64,000 nucleotides of DNA from Breznakibacter sp047600785 (GCA_047600785.1 JASGKH010000001.1:62001-126000), one strand, 5' to 3'. Positions 45,404 to 53,870 are shown, numbered from the stretch's first letter. Program-made: numbers and translations. Notes: generated by a model from the sequence alone, not told the origin.

Positions 45404-46888
45404 TTGTTAGAGGGATTAAAATGAATAATTACTTCATCGAGTGTATTTTTAATTATTTCTGGAATACCATCAAACCCATTAGCTTTTAAAATCTTACCTG
45501 TTGGAGTTTCAAAGGCAGCATCAATTGGAGACATTCCACCAGCAACTTTTTCCTTGAATATGGTTAAGTTAACTGATTCTTCTCCTGAGTATATATCAGA
45601 TTTTTTCCACCATCCTTTAATTTTTGAAGGAGCATAATCTTGAATAGCTTTTTTAAATACCTCTGAACCAATTCCCTGCTTCTGTAATTTTTCGGGAATG
45701 TTTAAATGGAATTCTAAAATATCATTTTCGATAAATGCAACCCCAACACGTTCACGAGCAATTTGATAAGTTACACTTACATCATAATAAGTTGATGGCT
45801 TGCCATTAAATAATCCATCGAAGTCATCTACCTTTGTCCAGAGTTTTTCCCCTGCCGTAGCCAACATCTCTCCCTTGCAAACAAGCTCGTCCCCAACCTT
45901 TTCAACTGCGAGCAGGGCTTTTCCCGCGTCGTCGGTGAACGTCAGCACGCTTTCGGCCACGCGGCTCCTTAGCCCCAGTGCCGATGCTTTTTTAATGTAT
46001 CCGGCGGCGTTCTTTAACGACGCCTTGGTCAGGCCCATAACCTTTGTGGCTCCAGCTGTTTCGCCGGCGGGCGTTAAAAGGGTTATGGTAAAGCCCGTTA
46101 ATTGTCCTACCGCATAAGGGTCGTTGGCACTTACCTCATCGAAGAACTTCTTTATGTCGGCAATTATCTCTTCCCTACCCACAAAGGTATTATAAGCGAT
46201 GATACCTATGGGGCCGGTGGCCCCTTTTATTATGTCGACCTCGCTTTTTTGCCCAAAGGTTGTCAACTCCCACGGTTTGGTCGCTATCCATTCCCTTGTT
46301 GCCCCCTCGTACAAATCTATGACGGACTGGACGTCAAATTGGGTCGCGACCGAATTCATTGCCCCGGCATAGAACAGGAAGCAATAGCGGTCGTTGCCGG
46401 ACAGGTTGAGTTTGTTTGCGATATAGTGCGCATTGTCGTGCCCAGTTGTCTTTACGATGATTTGTAAAACTGGGTAAAACCACCAACTCATCGCCCCCTC
46501 CTCCTCGCCCTGCAAGAAGTTAAACCAGACCGTCTCCGGGTCATGAATAAGGTCCCACTGGTACTTCCACAGTTCCGTCCCCCCTGCGTAGTCGAGCAGG
46601 TTTTGGGTGGATTTCTCGGGGAACACGGGTGCGGCCCCTTCTCGCGCCAGAAGCTTTTGGAGCTGGAAGTATGCCTCAGGTTGAAGGCCCCGTGCGCCAG
46701 CTCGTGTGCCAGCAACTCCACGTTGGAGCCCAGGTTGAAGATAAGGCCGTAACTGCCGGTGAGGGGCATGTAGCCCAGTTTGTCCCCGTCGGATGCGTCC
46801 ACGAAGAAAAGCACCAGCGTGTTCCTGTCCGTTTTGGCGTTGTAGGCGTCTATCACCCGATTCATGTCGGAGGTGTAGCGGCTTACTT
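45400..46888 (-). pseudogene. Orphan toxin module B, frameshifted, GNAT-like tip
   Basis: The conserved zincin segment begins mid-way at VSRYTSDMNRVIDAYNA (46,888), keeps HELAHGAFNLRH, then loses frame at 46,635-46,638, where four C replace the five C of modules A and C and the trunk. After the shift it reads AAPVFPEKSTQNLLDYAGGT and GEEEGA, then a C-terminal part of ~340 residues. The last ~140 include EFHLNIPEKLQKQGIGSEVF, which matches the acetyl-CoA-binding motif of GNAT enzymes, and ETPTGKILKANGF. The effector half is intact. A GNAT-type acetyltransferase toxin is the best guess. Confidence 0.65.
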
Positions 46889-46906
46889 AAAGGGAGGATT
46901 AGTTTT

Positions 46907-47602
46907 TCATTTAACAACAGACCATCTTGGGAAAAAAACATTGGAACTTAATCTGCCTCCAGCATATTCTCGTTTGCCATGATCCTTTTCTGAAACCAAA
47001 ATAATCTTCCCCTCTGTATTTATCTTATAAACAGATTCGATATACCTCCCATGAAAATACCTAACATTATTTATCTTCCATTCTTCCGCATAAATTTCAA
47101 AATATTTCCTTTCAATTACAAAGTCTTTATTTACTACGCTCTCTATTTCAAAGTAATCTATCTCACTCTTTTGTCTTTTACCGTGAAATGGTTTTTCTGC
47201 AAATATTTCTAACATGTCTATTTTAACACCATTGTAATCATAAATGGATAATTTTCTTATAGTACCTCCATCTGTTGATTCATCATGTATTAACACGATA
47301 TAATTTGCATTTGAAAGTAAATATTTACAAGGAGAAAATTCAATTTCATATCCACTCCAGTCTTTTAGGCAGGATCCATCACTACAAACAAATTTTTTTA
47401 TTAATGATGGTTCAATTCTAGTACGGCAATACATTTCTTCGTATGTAGAAAAAGGAATACTGTCTAATTCAAATGCGCTTACATACTTTTTAAAATCTTC
47501 ATTTCTGATTTTTGCAACATCAAATAATTGTTGTTGATATTGTTGGCAACTTGCAAATTTTACAGAAAATAGAATCAATAATAATAATGCTTTATTTCTC
47601 AT
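46907..47602 (-). CDS. Exported immunity candidate for protease module A
   Basis: A 231-residue protein with a signal/lipobox-like start (ALLLLILFSVKFASC), so probably envelope-located. ATG overlaps the toxin stop by 4 nt. The mature part is beta-rich with repeated charged strands (YIVLIHDESTDGGTIRKLSI, YFHGRYIESVYKINTEGKII). No known family recognised. It ends 19 bases before the truncated start of module B, showing how tightly the fragments are joined. Role inferred. Confidence 0.6.
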   Translation of the reverse strand: MRNKALLLLILFSVKFASCQQYQQQLFDVAKIRNEDFKKYVSAFELDSIPFSTYEEMYCRTRIEPSLIKKFVCSDGSCLKDWSGYEIEFSPCKYLLSNANYIVLIHDESTDGGTIRKLSIYDYNGVKIDMLEIFAEKPFHGKRQKSEIDYFEIESVVNKDFVIERKYFEIYAEEWKINNVRYFHGRYIESVYKINTEGKIILVSEKDHGKREYAGGRLSSNVFFPRWSVVK

Positions 47603-49482
47603 GGTTTTGGTATTGCATTTGTATGTCTTTCATCTTTTTTGTTATAGTATCCTGGATCCTCCTTACACTCGGCACAAAATTTTTTCCAGTCGTTCCATCC
47701 TTCGTTATCATTTTGAAAAATTTCTCTTCCGCAACATTTGAAATCAAATTCATCTAAGGGCCTTACCATGGTAACGCACTGGCTTTCGTAATTTCTATTA
47801 CAAGTACATTTACCTTTTAAAATTCCAGTAGATTGCAGGTACAATTTATTTGTTTTAGCTACACCTAAATCAAATTCCTGTGCGACGTCAAAAAAGTTAT
47901 AAAAGATACCTTCATCGTCTTTCCCTCTTGCGGTTATAACAATCCAATGATCTGTTACCCCATCAAAATTAGAAGAACCATCTTTGTAATTTACGCCTAC
48001 GATTATTGGTTTACCACTTTCTAAGTGTTGGTCTATAATTTCTACTGCTTTAAATACACACTCTCGGTGAAAATCAAAATCATTTCCATCAACATTGGTT
48101 GTGAGCACTATCACGTTTAATGCTTTATGAGTGTATCCTGCATCACTAATTATCTTTTCACAGGCCTTTAAACATTCGCGTGGCTCTTGTTTTACATGTA
48201 AATCATCGGCAATGACTTGTTCTATTATTTGTTTGCCTTCAAATATATCGTTTACTTCTGATTTTTCTCCCCAAATTTCATTCAGTTTATCTAATGTATA
48301 AAGCTGGACAAATTTGAATATTTCAGGGATTGGATTTTCTTTCTTTTCTTGCTCTTCCGACGGCAATAATAATCCCAAATAATTCAACCATTGCACAACC
48401 GTTTCTCTAGCCGTATTCCCTCCTGATATTTGAAGAACCATTTGCATTTGCCCAATTGAATCATAAAACACGATTAACCCATAATTATCGGTGTAACCGG
48501 CTTTTATCGATTTATTGTATCGCAAAGATTCGTAGCTGGTTATACGAATACTTTGGTTTAAGCTGACGTTTTCGTTTTTACTGTAAACAGCAACCTTATA
48601 CGTTTTACCTTCAAGGGTATAATTTTCAAAATATATGCCTTTATTCCACAAAGAGAATGTGGTTTTATCTTCTTTTACCCCCTTGAAAACTTTTTTTGCT
48701 ACCCCCTTATGAGAATCTTTCCGGACGGACCAGTTTTTATACGCTTCGATAACTAAGTTTAAATCTATTGCTTTCGAATCATTAAAATATATATCATAAT
48801 TTTCGTGGATATGCTTGAACATAGCCCTATCGGTTTCAATTTGGCTTTCCTGTTCGTCAGGAGCCAATCCCCAAAGATAATTGCCGAGCCATGTAATGCC
48901 GTAGATCATTTCTCCCTCGTCTTCTCTTTGGAGGAAGTTAAACCAGACCGTTTCCGGGTCGTGAATTAGGTCCCACTGGAACTTCCACAGTTCGGTGCCA
49001 CCGGCGTAGTCGAGTAGGTTTTGGGTGCTTTTCTCGGGGAATACGGGTGCGGCCCCCTTCTCGCGCCAGAAGCTTTTGGAGCTGAAAGTATGCCTCAGGT
49101 TGAAGGCCCCGTGCGCCAGCTCGTGTGCCAGCAACTCCACGTTGCTGCCCAGGTTAAAGATAAAGCCGTAGTTGCCGGTGAGGGGCATGTAGCCAAGCTT
49201 GTCCCCGTCGGAAGCCTCCACGAAAAAGAGCACCAGCGTGTTCTTGTCAAGCTTGGCGTTGTAGGCGTCGATCACGCGGTTCATGTCGGAGGTGTAACGA
49301 CTGGCCAGCGCAAGGCCCGCCGTCTTGAAGCCGTCGGCCGATAAGCCCGTCACGTCCAGGTTGCCCCCGTCCTCCACTACCCAGCTGACAATTGCCGGCG
49401 AGTAGATCTCGTTGAGGCGCTGTTGGATGGCGGTGGGGCCCGAGGGCTTGTTCTTTGGGCCGTTCACGCCCACCAGCCTCAC
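47599..49482 (-). CDS. Orphan polymorphic toxin module A, papain/C39-like protease tip
   Basis: A 627-residue frame from a GTG at the conserved RLVGVNG; the homology extends to 49,548 (LKTLTEAATLGLVTYSPIV) without an ATG, and the signal peptide and trunk are absent. Residues 1-~190: zincin segment with HELAHGAFNLRHTF, ending in REDEGE. Residues ~260-370: a domain shared with module D (LWNKGIYFENYTLEGKTYKV). C-terminal effector: Cys437 in EPRECLKAC, KPIIVGVNYKDG, His512 in TDHWIVITARG and Asp532 in FFDVA, the order and spacing of a papain-fold C39-type cysteine peptidase. Immunity candidate overlaps by 4 nt. Confidence 0.75.
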   Translation of the reverse strand: MRLVGVNGPKNKPSGPTAIQQRLNEIYSPAIVSWVVEDGGNLDVTGLSADGFKTAGLALASRYTSDMNRVIDAYNAKLDKNTLVLFFVEASDGDKLGYMPLTGNYGFIFNLGSNVELLAHELAHGAFNLRHTFSSKSFWREKGAAPVFPEKSTQNLLDYAGGTELWKFQWDLIHDPETVWFNFLQREDEGEMIYGITWLGNYLWGLAPDEQESQIETDRAMFKHIHENYDIYFNDSKAIDLNLVIEAYKNWSVRKDSHKGVAKKVFKGVKEDKTTFSLWNKGIYFENYTLEGKTYKVAVYSKNENVSLNQSIRITSYESLRYNKSIKAGYTDNYGLIVFYDSIGQMQMVLQISGGNTARETVVQWLNYLGLLLPSEEQEKKENPIPEIFKFVQLYTLDKLNEIWGEKSEVNDIFEGKQIIEQVIADDLHVKQEPRECLKACEKIISDAGYTHKALNVIVLTTNVDGNDFDFHRECVFKAVEIIDQHLESGKPIIVGVNYKDGSSNFDGVTDHWIVITARGKDDEGIFYNFFDVAQEFDLGVAKTNKLYLQSTGILKGKCTCNRNYESQCVTMVRPLDEFDFKCCGREIFQNDNEGWNDWKKFCAECKEDPGYYNKKDERHTNAIPKP

Positions 49483-49544
49483 CGTTTTGACGATGGGGCT
49501 GTAGGTGACCAGGCCTAGGGTGGCGGCCTCGGTGAGGGTTTTTA

Positions 49545-49631
49545 ATATGTCAAAACAATGTGGTCAAAGAACGTAGGGGAGGTTGATAACTGCAAATTTA
49601 ATGACGGCGAAATCGGAGACGTTCGCCGAGC
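49545..49631. repeat. Inter-module repeat R1, copy 2
   Basis: Near-identical to 30,901-30,987 and in the same relative position, between an immunity gene and the next module start. Contains ACGTTCTTTGA on the minus strand at 49,564-49,574 and runs into CGAGCACGAGTTACAAC, half of a REP-like palindrome. Confidence 0.75.
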
Positions 49632-49674
49632 ACGAGTTACAACCTAAAATCGCGCGGCAGCGGGGAGTTCAATT

Positions 49675-50298
49675 TCAGTTGATGCCTATATTAACAACCC
49701 TCGAGATATTAAAGCAATCAATCTTAATTCCATTTTTGCTATTGGAAAAATAAAAAACCTGAGAAGGGATTTTCTCCGTTGAATATATTCCAAGAAATTC
49801 AATCTCTTTAGGAATGTTGTTAATGCCATATACGTCGGCATTAAAGCCATTTTGCATAAACCTTGATTCAAGTAATTTCCATTCAACAAGCTCATTTCCT
49901 AACTCCTTAAATATGATATTCGTAGCCATGTTCGCAGATAATAAATACCAATTACCCTCATTTGAGTTTTTTTCAATTAAGTTATTCTCGTTCATGTATA
50001 ATACTGTTGTATCTTGTCTCACAAGTACGATCCATTCTATGATATTGTTCTTTTTAATTAATACAAAATGATTGTTGTATTGTGGTTTGATATTTAAGAT
50101 AAGTAATCCATTACAATAATAAACTGTGTCATTTTTTGTTATTGATAAAACATGATTGGTAGTAAATGTTTTCAACAATCCAAAATCAGATATTACAAAC
50201 GTATAATCATTGATTAGTCTGTTTTTCTTTAATAAAACAAAGGAAAAAATCAAGATTAAAATTACAAAAACAATTTTGCGAAAATTTCTAATATTCAT
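49675..50298 (-). CDS. Membrane-anchored immunity candidate for the trunk toxin
   Basis: A 207-residue protein with an N-terminal hydrophobic helix (KIVFVILILIFSFVLL), a signal anchor placing the rest in the periplasm. Start set at the ATG at 50298, whose ATGA overlaps the toxin stop; the longer frame from 50337 lies within the toxin. The exported part is mostly beta strand (HFVLIKKNNIIEWIVLVRQ, VYGINNIPKEIEFLGIYSTE). No known family. Immunity to the zincin effector is inferred from coupling. Confidence 0.65.
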   Translation of the reverse strand: MNIRNFRKIVFVILILIFSFVLLKKNRLINDYTFVISDFGLLKTFTTNHVLSITKNDTVYYCNGLLILNIKPQYNNHFVLIKKNNIIEWIVLVRQDTTVLYMNENNLIEKNSNEGNWYLLSANMATNIIFKELGNELVEWKLLESRFMQNGFNADVYGINNIPKEIEFLGIYSTEKIPSQVFYFSNSKNGIKIDCFNISRVVNIGIN

Positions 50299-53200
50299 TT
50301 TATGTACTTCTGAAAATATTTTAATCCATTGCTCCAATCATAAGGATTACTAAAGTGGTATCCTCCTTGCTCAACTAAATATAAAGACCATTTTCTAAAT
50401 ATTTCTTTAATATTGTTATTTAAATATACTATTTCCTCATCACTAGAATTAAGCTGCCCAGTTGATTTTGCATCAAAATAAGCAATGACTACATCAAAAG
50501 CACTTTCGTTTTTCTCATTTCGATAATAAAAAAGCGATTTTCCTTCTTTTGTTAGCAGTGCTTCATTGGGATAAAGAAATGGATATTGGCTTAGGTATTC
50601 CGAACCAATCATGCTTTCCATATATGCTTTAAATGATTCCCTATTATGAGCAACTTTTGAATCCATTTTTCGATACAAAGAGTATAGATAAATTAATCTG
50701 TCTTCTACTTCAAACAACTCTTGATTCCTTTCATCTTCAGCATATGATAAATATTGAGCTGCATGACAAAATTCATGAAATATGCAAAATTCGTTATAGC
50801 CTTCTTGATCATTTAGTTGGCTTAAGTTTATGTCCCCTAAATATTCATATAGGTTTATTGTGCTTATTGTATGGTCTGTTGTTCTGTTCTTAATAATGAG
50901 CTTTACTGTTTTTTTGTAAGCAGTCGTAACTCCTTTCTCCCCGGTTTGCATCTTTTCCAATTCGCTCTGAGAGTATTCGGATACACAGTAATTTATCAAT
51001 GGATTCTTATCAATGTAATCATATAAGTCTTTGAATATTGTATTTCCATCATAAAGGAGTGACTTTATTTCATTATATTTATTGTAATTAGTAATGTCTT
51101 CGAAACAACTTTTTACAACCATTGCCCCCTCACTCTCATCCTGCAAGAACCCCAACAATATCATCTCTGGGTCGTGTATGAGATCCCACTGATACTTCCA
51201 CAGCTCGGTGCCACCGGCGTAATCCAGCAGGTTGGACGTGGATTTCTCGGGGAACACGGGGGCGGCCCCCTTCTCGCGCCAGAAGCTTTTGGAGCTGAAA
51301 GTATGCCTTAGGTTGAAGGCCCCGTGTGCCAGCTCGTGTGCCAGCAGCTCCACGTTGGAGCCCAGGTTGAAGATAAAGCCGTAGCCGCCCGTCAGGGGCA
51401 TATACCCCAGTTTGTCCCCGTCGGAAGCCTCCACGAAAAAGAGCACCACGGTATTCTTGTCAAGCTTGGCGTTGTAAGCGTCGATCACGCGGTTCATGTC
51501 GGAGGAGTAACGGCTGGCCAGCGCAAGGCCCGCCGTCTTGAAGCCGTCGGCCGATAAGCCCGCCACGTCCACGTTGCCCCCGTCCTCCACTACCCAGCTG
51601 ACAATTGCCGGCGAGTAGATCTCGTTGAGGCGCTGTTGGATGGCGGCGGGGCCCGAGGGCTTGTTCTTTGAGCCGTTTACGCCCACCAGCCTCACCGTTT
51701 TGACGATGGGGCTGTAGGTGACCAGACCTAAGGCGCCCGCCTCGGTGAGGGTCTGCGTCACGGAGCTGTCCTTGTTGGCACGCTTGGCGCTGAGGGCCGC
51801 CGAGAGCAGTTCCTCGTCGCCATGCGCCGTACCGGAGAGGAGCAGGGAGCCCCCTTCCCCCTTTGAAGGGGGATTCTTTGAAAAAGGCACGGGCAGGCCG
51901 CTCTCGCGCAAAAAGCGGAGACTGTCGGTGGTGCAGTCGCCGGCAACGGTCACGGTTACATAGTCGGTGCCGCCCGCGGGGAGCGATTTCCAATGCACGG
52001 TGCCGCCGTTGAGGGACCGCTTAAAATAGCCGTCGGGTTTGGTTTGCGGCGTGCCCGCCCTGTCGAAACCGTAGCGCGTGGCGGCAGCGGGGGCAAAGGT
52101 AGCGGTGCAACCGTACTGCCCGCTGGCCGAGGGGGGCACCACCGATGAGCTGTTGGCCGCCTCGCCGTTGGCCGTGCCCGGCACGGGTACGGAGTAAACC
52201 AGTCCCGTGGCCGGATCGGCCACGTAAGCGGTGGTGCCATTGGGGTTGATGATGCCCACGGTGGTGGTGCTGTCGCGGGCCGTCACGGTCTGCACGGTAC
52301 CGTCGGCCAGTGTAATGGTCACAGAATTCCCGTCCACCGACACCCCCGCCACGTCGGCGTCCACGGCCACGGTTTGCCCCACCCCCGCCGCCAGCCATTC
52401 CACGGGGTCCACATCCGTTTGTGTGCCCGTGCTCCTGCCGAAGCCCAGCACCATGCCGTTGCCCTCGTCGTACACAAATGCCACGGTCCCGCGCACCATG
52501 CGGCGGTCGGTGTTGACGAAGACGTTACTGAACCTGACCTTCATCTTCGTAAAGCCCAGATAGGGTACCAAGGCGTAGCCTGTGCCTGAGAAGGTGCCAC
52601 CGGCACCCTCGGCCTCGTCCACCTCGACGGAGAAGTCCGCGGCCAGGAACTCGTCGAAACGGTACAGGGCCGGCAGCGGTTCTGTGTTCGACAAATCAAA
52701 ACCGCCCGTGCCGGTGCCGCAGGTATAGTTGACCTCGCGCGAGGTCTTGAAGCGTACCGTCGCCGAGGGGTCGCCCTCTTCGTCTCCGCAAAGGGCGGTC
52801 ACGGAGGCCTCGTAATGGGTCGAGGGGAGCAACGGGCTTATCAGCGCCCATGGCGTATCGGAGGTAAAGAAGTTCCACTGGGCGCTGTCGGAAGCGCGGT
52901 AGTCGATGCGGTAGAGCTGTGCGCTCAGGTGGGCGTCCCATTTCAGCCTGGCCGTCGTGGCCGATACCTTTTCGATTTGCGGGGCGGGCGTGGGACAGGA
53001 AGTGCCGTAGGTAAACGTATGGGCGTTGCTCTTGCCCGAGTTCTGGAACAGTGTCACGTCCTGCAGATCCACGGCCTGTACCTGCCACACGTACCGCATG
53101 CCCGTTTGCAGCAACGGCTTGTCGGCGCCGTAGAGCAGCGAGGTGCCCGTTACCTCCTCTTCGAAGGCAGGGGCCAGCACGTTCATCACCTCGTAGGCGT

Positions 53201-53870
53201 TGCGTCCCTCCGGCTTTACCTCCCACAACCGGAAACGGTATATCACCTCGGCACCGGGGTTGGCCGGGTGGTAGGCCATCCACGAAAAGCGGGTCTGGGC
53301 CGCAGCCGTGGGGTCGATGGCGGCGTTGTCGGCGGGGAACGACAGCTGCGGGGCCCGTGCCAGATAGACCATGGCAATGGCAGGCACGGCCCTGGAGACC
53401 GTTACGTTGCGGTAATAATCCGCCACGTCCACCCACACGCGGTACACCCCTTCGGGCAGACGGCCCGATTGGGCGTACTGGTTCCTGGAATAGCCCTCGA
53501 AGGTAAGGTTGGCCGGATCGAAGAGTGGCGCCAGGTCGTCGGCGGAAAGCAGGACCAGCTCGCCTCCGTTCAGATAGACGGGCGCGGACAGGTAATTGGC
53601 CGAGGTGGTGATGCGCACGCCGCTGCTTTGCAGAGTGAGCCGCAGCCTGACGGGGTAGTTGGCCAGGGAGGCGTCGTCGGTGAGCACTTGCACCTGGAAC
53701 TTGCCGGGCTGGCTCACGAACCCGTCGAGCGAGTAGGGCGCGCTGCCACTCAGCGTGGCTACGGTGCGGATGGGGTAGACCGATGTTTGTGCGGAGACAA
53801 TGGGGCCAAACCACGCCAAAGCGACAATGAGGGCCGATATATGGAAGGTAATGGATAAAGGCGTGCGCAT
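50295..53870 (-). CDS. Full-length trunk toxin: FN3 trunk, internal zincin, second zincin effector
   Basis: A 1,191-residue exported protein, the only complete trunk in the array. Signal peptide 1-27 (LIVALAWFGPIVSA); beta trunk with fibronectin-III-like units around 165-285 and 290-375 (ATTARLKWDAHLSAQLYRID); GGF and cysteine-bearing middle domain (YTCGTGTGG); linker with an in-frame repeat insertion at ~660-675; conserved segment from ~705 with zinc motif H845-E-L-A-H849 and H856, then NLLDYAGGTELWKYQWDLIH and the ESEGA junction at ~913. The effector (917-1191) holds H1032-EFC-H1036 with acidic residues at ~1051-1056, a gluzincin-like metalloprotease. ATG start. It probably delivers interbacterial toxicity; export route unproven. 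Confidence 0.8.
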   Translation of the reverse strand: MRTPLSITFHISALIVALAWFGPIVSAQTSVYPIRTVATLSGSAPYSLDGFVSQPGKFQVQVLTDDASLANYPVRLRLTLQSSGVRITTSANYLSAPVYLNGGELVLLSADDLAPLFDPANLTFEGYSRNQYAQSGRLPEGVYRVWVDVADYYRNVTVSRAVPAIAMVYLARAPQLSFPADNAAIDPTAAAQTRFSWMAYHPANPGAEVIYRFRLWEVKPEGRNAYEVMNVLAPAFEEEVTGTSLLYGADKPLLQTGMRYVWQVQAVDLQDVTLFQNSGKSNAHTFTYGTSCPTPAPQIEKVSATTARLKWDAHLSAQLYRIDYRASDSAQWNFFTSDTPWALISPLLPSTHYEASVTALCGDEEGDPSATVRFKTSREVNYTCGTGTGGFDLSNTEPLPALYRFDEFLAADFSVEVDEAEGAGGTFSGTGYALVPYLGFTKMKVRFSNVFVNTDRRMVRGTVAFVYDEGNGMVLGFGRSTGTQTDVDPVEWLAAGVGQTVAVDADVAGVSVDGNSVTITLADGTVQTVTARDSTTTVGIINPNGTTAYVADPATGLVYSVPVPGTANGEAANSSSVVPPSASGQYGCTATFAPAAATRYGFDRAGTPQTKPDGYFKRSLNGGTVHWKSLPAGGTDYVTVTVAGDCTTDSLRFLRESGLPVPFSKNPPSKGEGGSLLLSGTAHGDEELLSAALSAKRANKDSSVTQTLTEAGALGLVTYSPIVKTVRLVGVNGSKNKPSGPAAIQQRLNEIYSPAIVSWVVEDGGNVDVAGLSADGFKTAGLALASRYSSDMNRVIDAYNAKLDKNTVVLFFVEASDGDKLGYMPLTGGYGFIFNLGSNVELLAHELAHGAFNLRHTFSSKSFWREKGAAPVFPEKSTSNLLDYAGGTELWKYQWDLIHDPEMILLGFLQDESEGAMVVKSCFEDITNYNKYNEIKSLLYDGNTIFKDLYDYIDKNPLINYCVSEYSQSELEKMQTGEKGVTTAYKKTVKLIIKNRTTDHTISTINLYEYLGDINLSQLNDQEGYNEFCIFHEFCHAAQYLSYAEDERNQELFEVEDRLIYLYSLYRKMDSKVAHNRESFKAYMESMIGSEYLSQYPFLYPNEALLTKEGKSLFYYRNEKNESAFDVVIAYFDAKSTGQLNSSDEEIVYLNNNIKEIFRKWSLYLVEQGGYHFSNPYDWSNGLKYFQKYIK
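51121..51760 (-). repeat. Conserved zincin module, multi-copy direct repeat
   Basis: This ~640-bp segment (LTEAGALG to ESEGA) recurs at 48,908-49,548 and 43,912-44,545 almost unchanged, and in part at 46,497-46,888 and 40,213-40,292; a diverged copy lies at 33,550-34,160. All run on the minus strand. It is GC-rich, unlike the AT-rich tips and immunity genes, and long enough to serve homologous recombination. Confidence 0.9.
51846..51893. repeat. Palindromic repeat inserted in frame in the trunk gene
   Basis: CCCCCTTCCCCCTTTGAAGGGGG and flanks encode KNPPSKGEGGSLL at trunk residues ~660-675. The sequence belongs to the same class of short dispersed Bacteroidota repeats as at 21,174-21,292. 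Confidence 0.6.

Noticed and set aside
40345..49574. boxA-like motifs considered as evidence of rRNA genes
   Set aside because: No 16S, 23S or tRNA sequence follows; only the leader-like 11-mer is shared.
52815..53858. 347-codon plus-strand open frame opposite the trunk toxin
   Set aside because: The stretch is GC-rich, which makes long antisense frames likely; the minus frame has a signal peptide, FN3 pattern and paralogous fragments, and the plus frame shows no recognisable motif.
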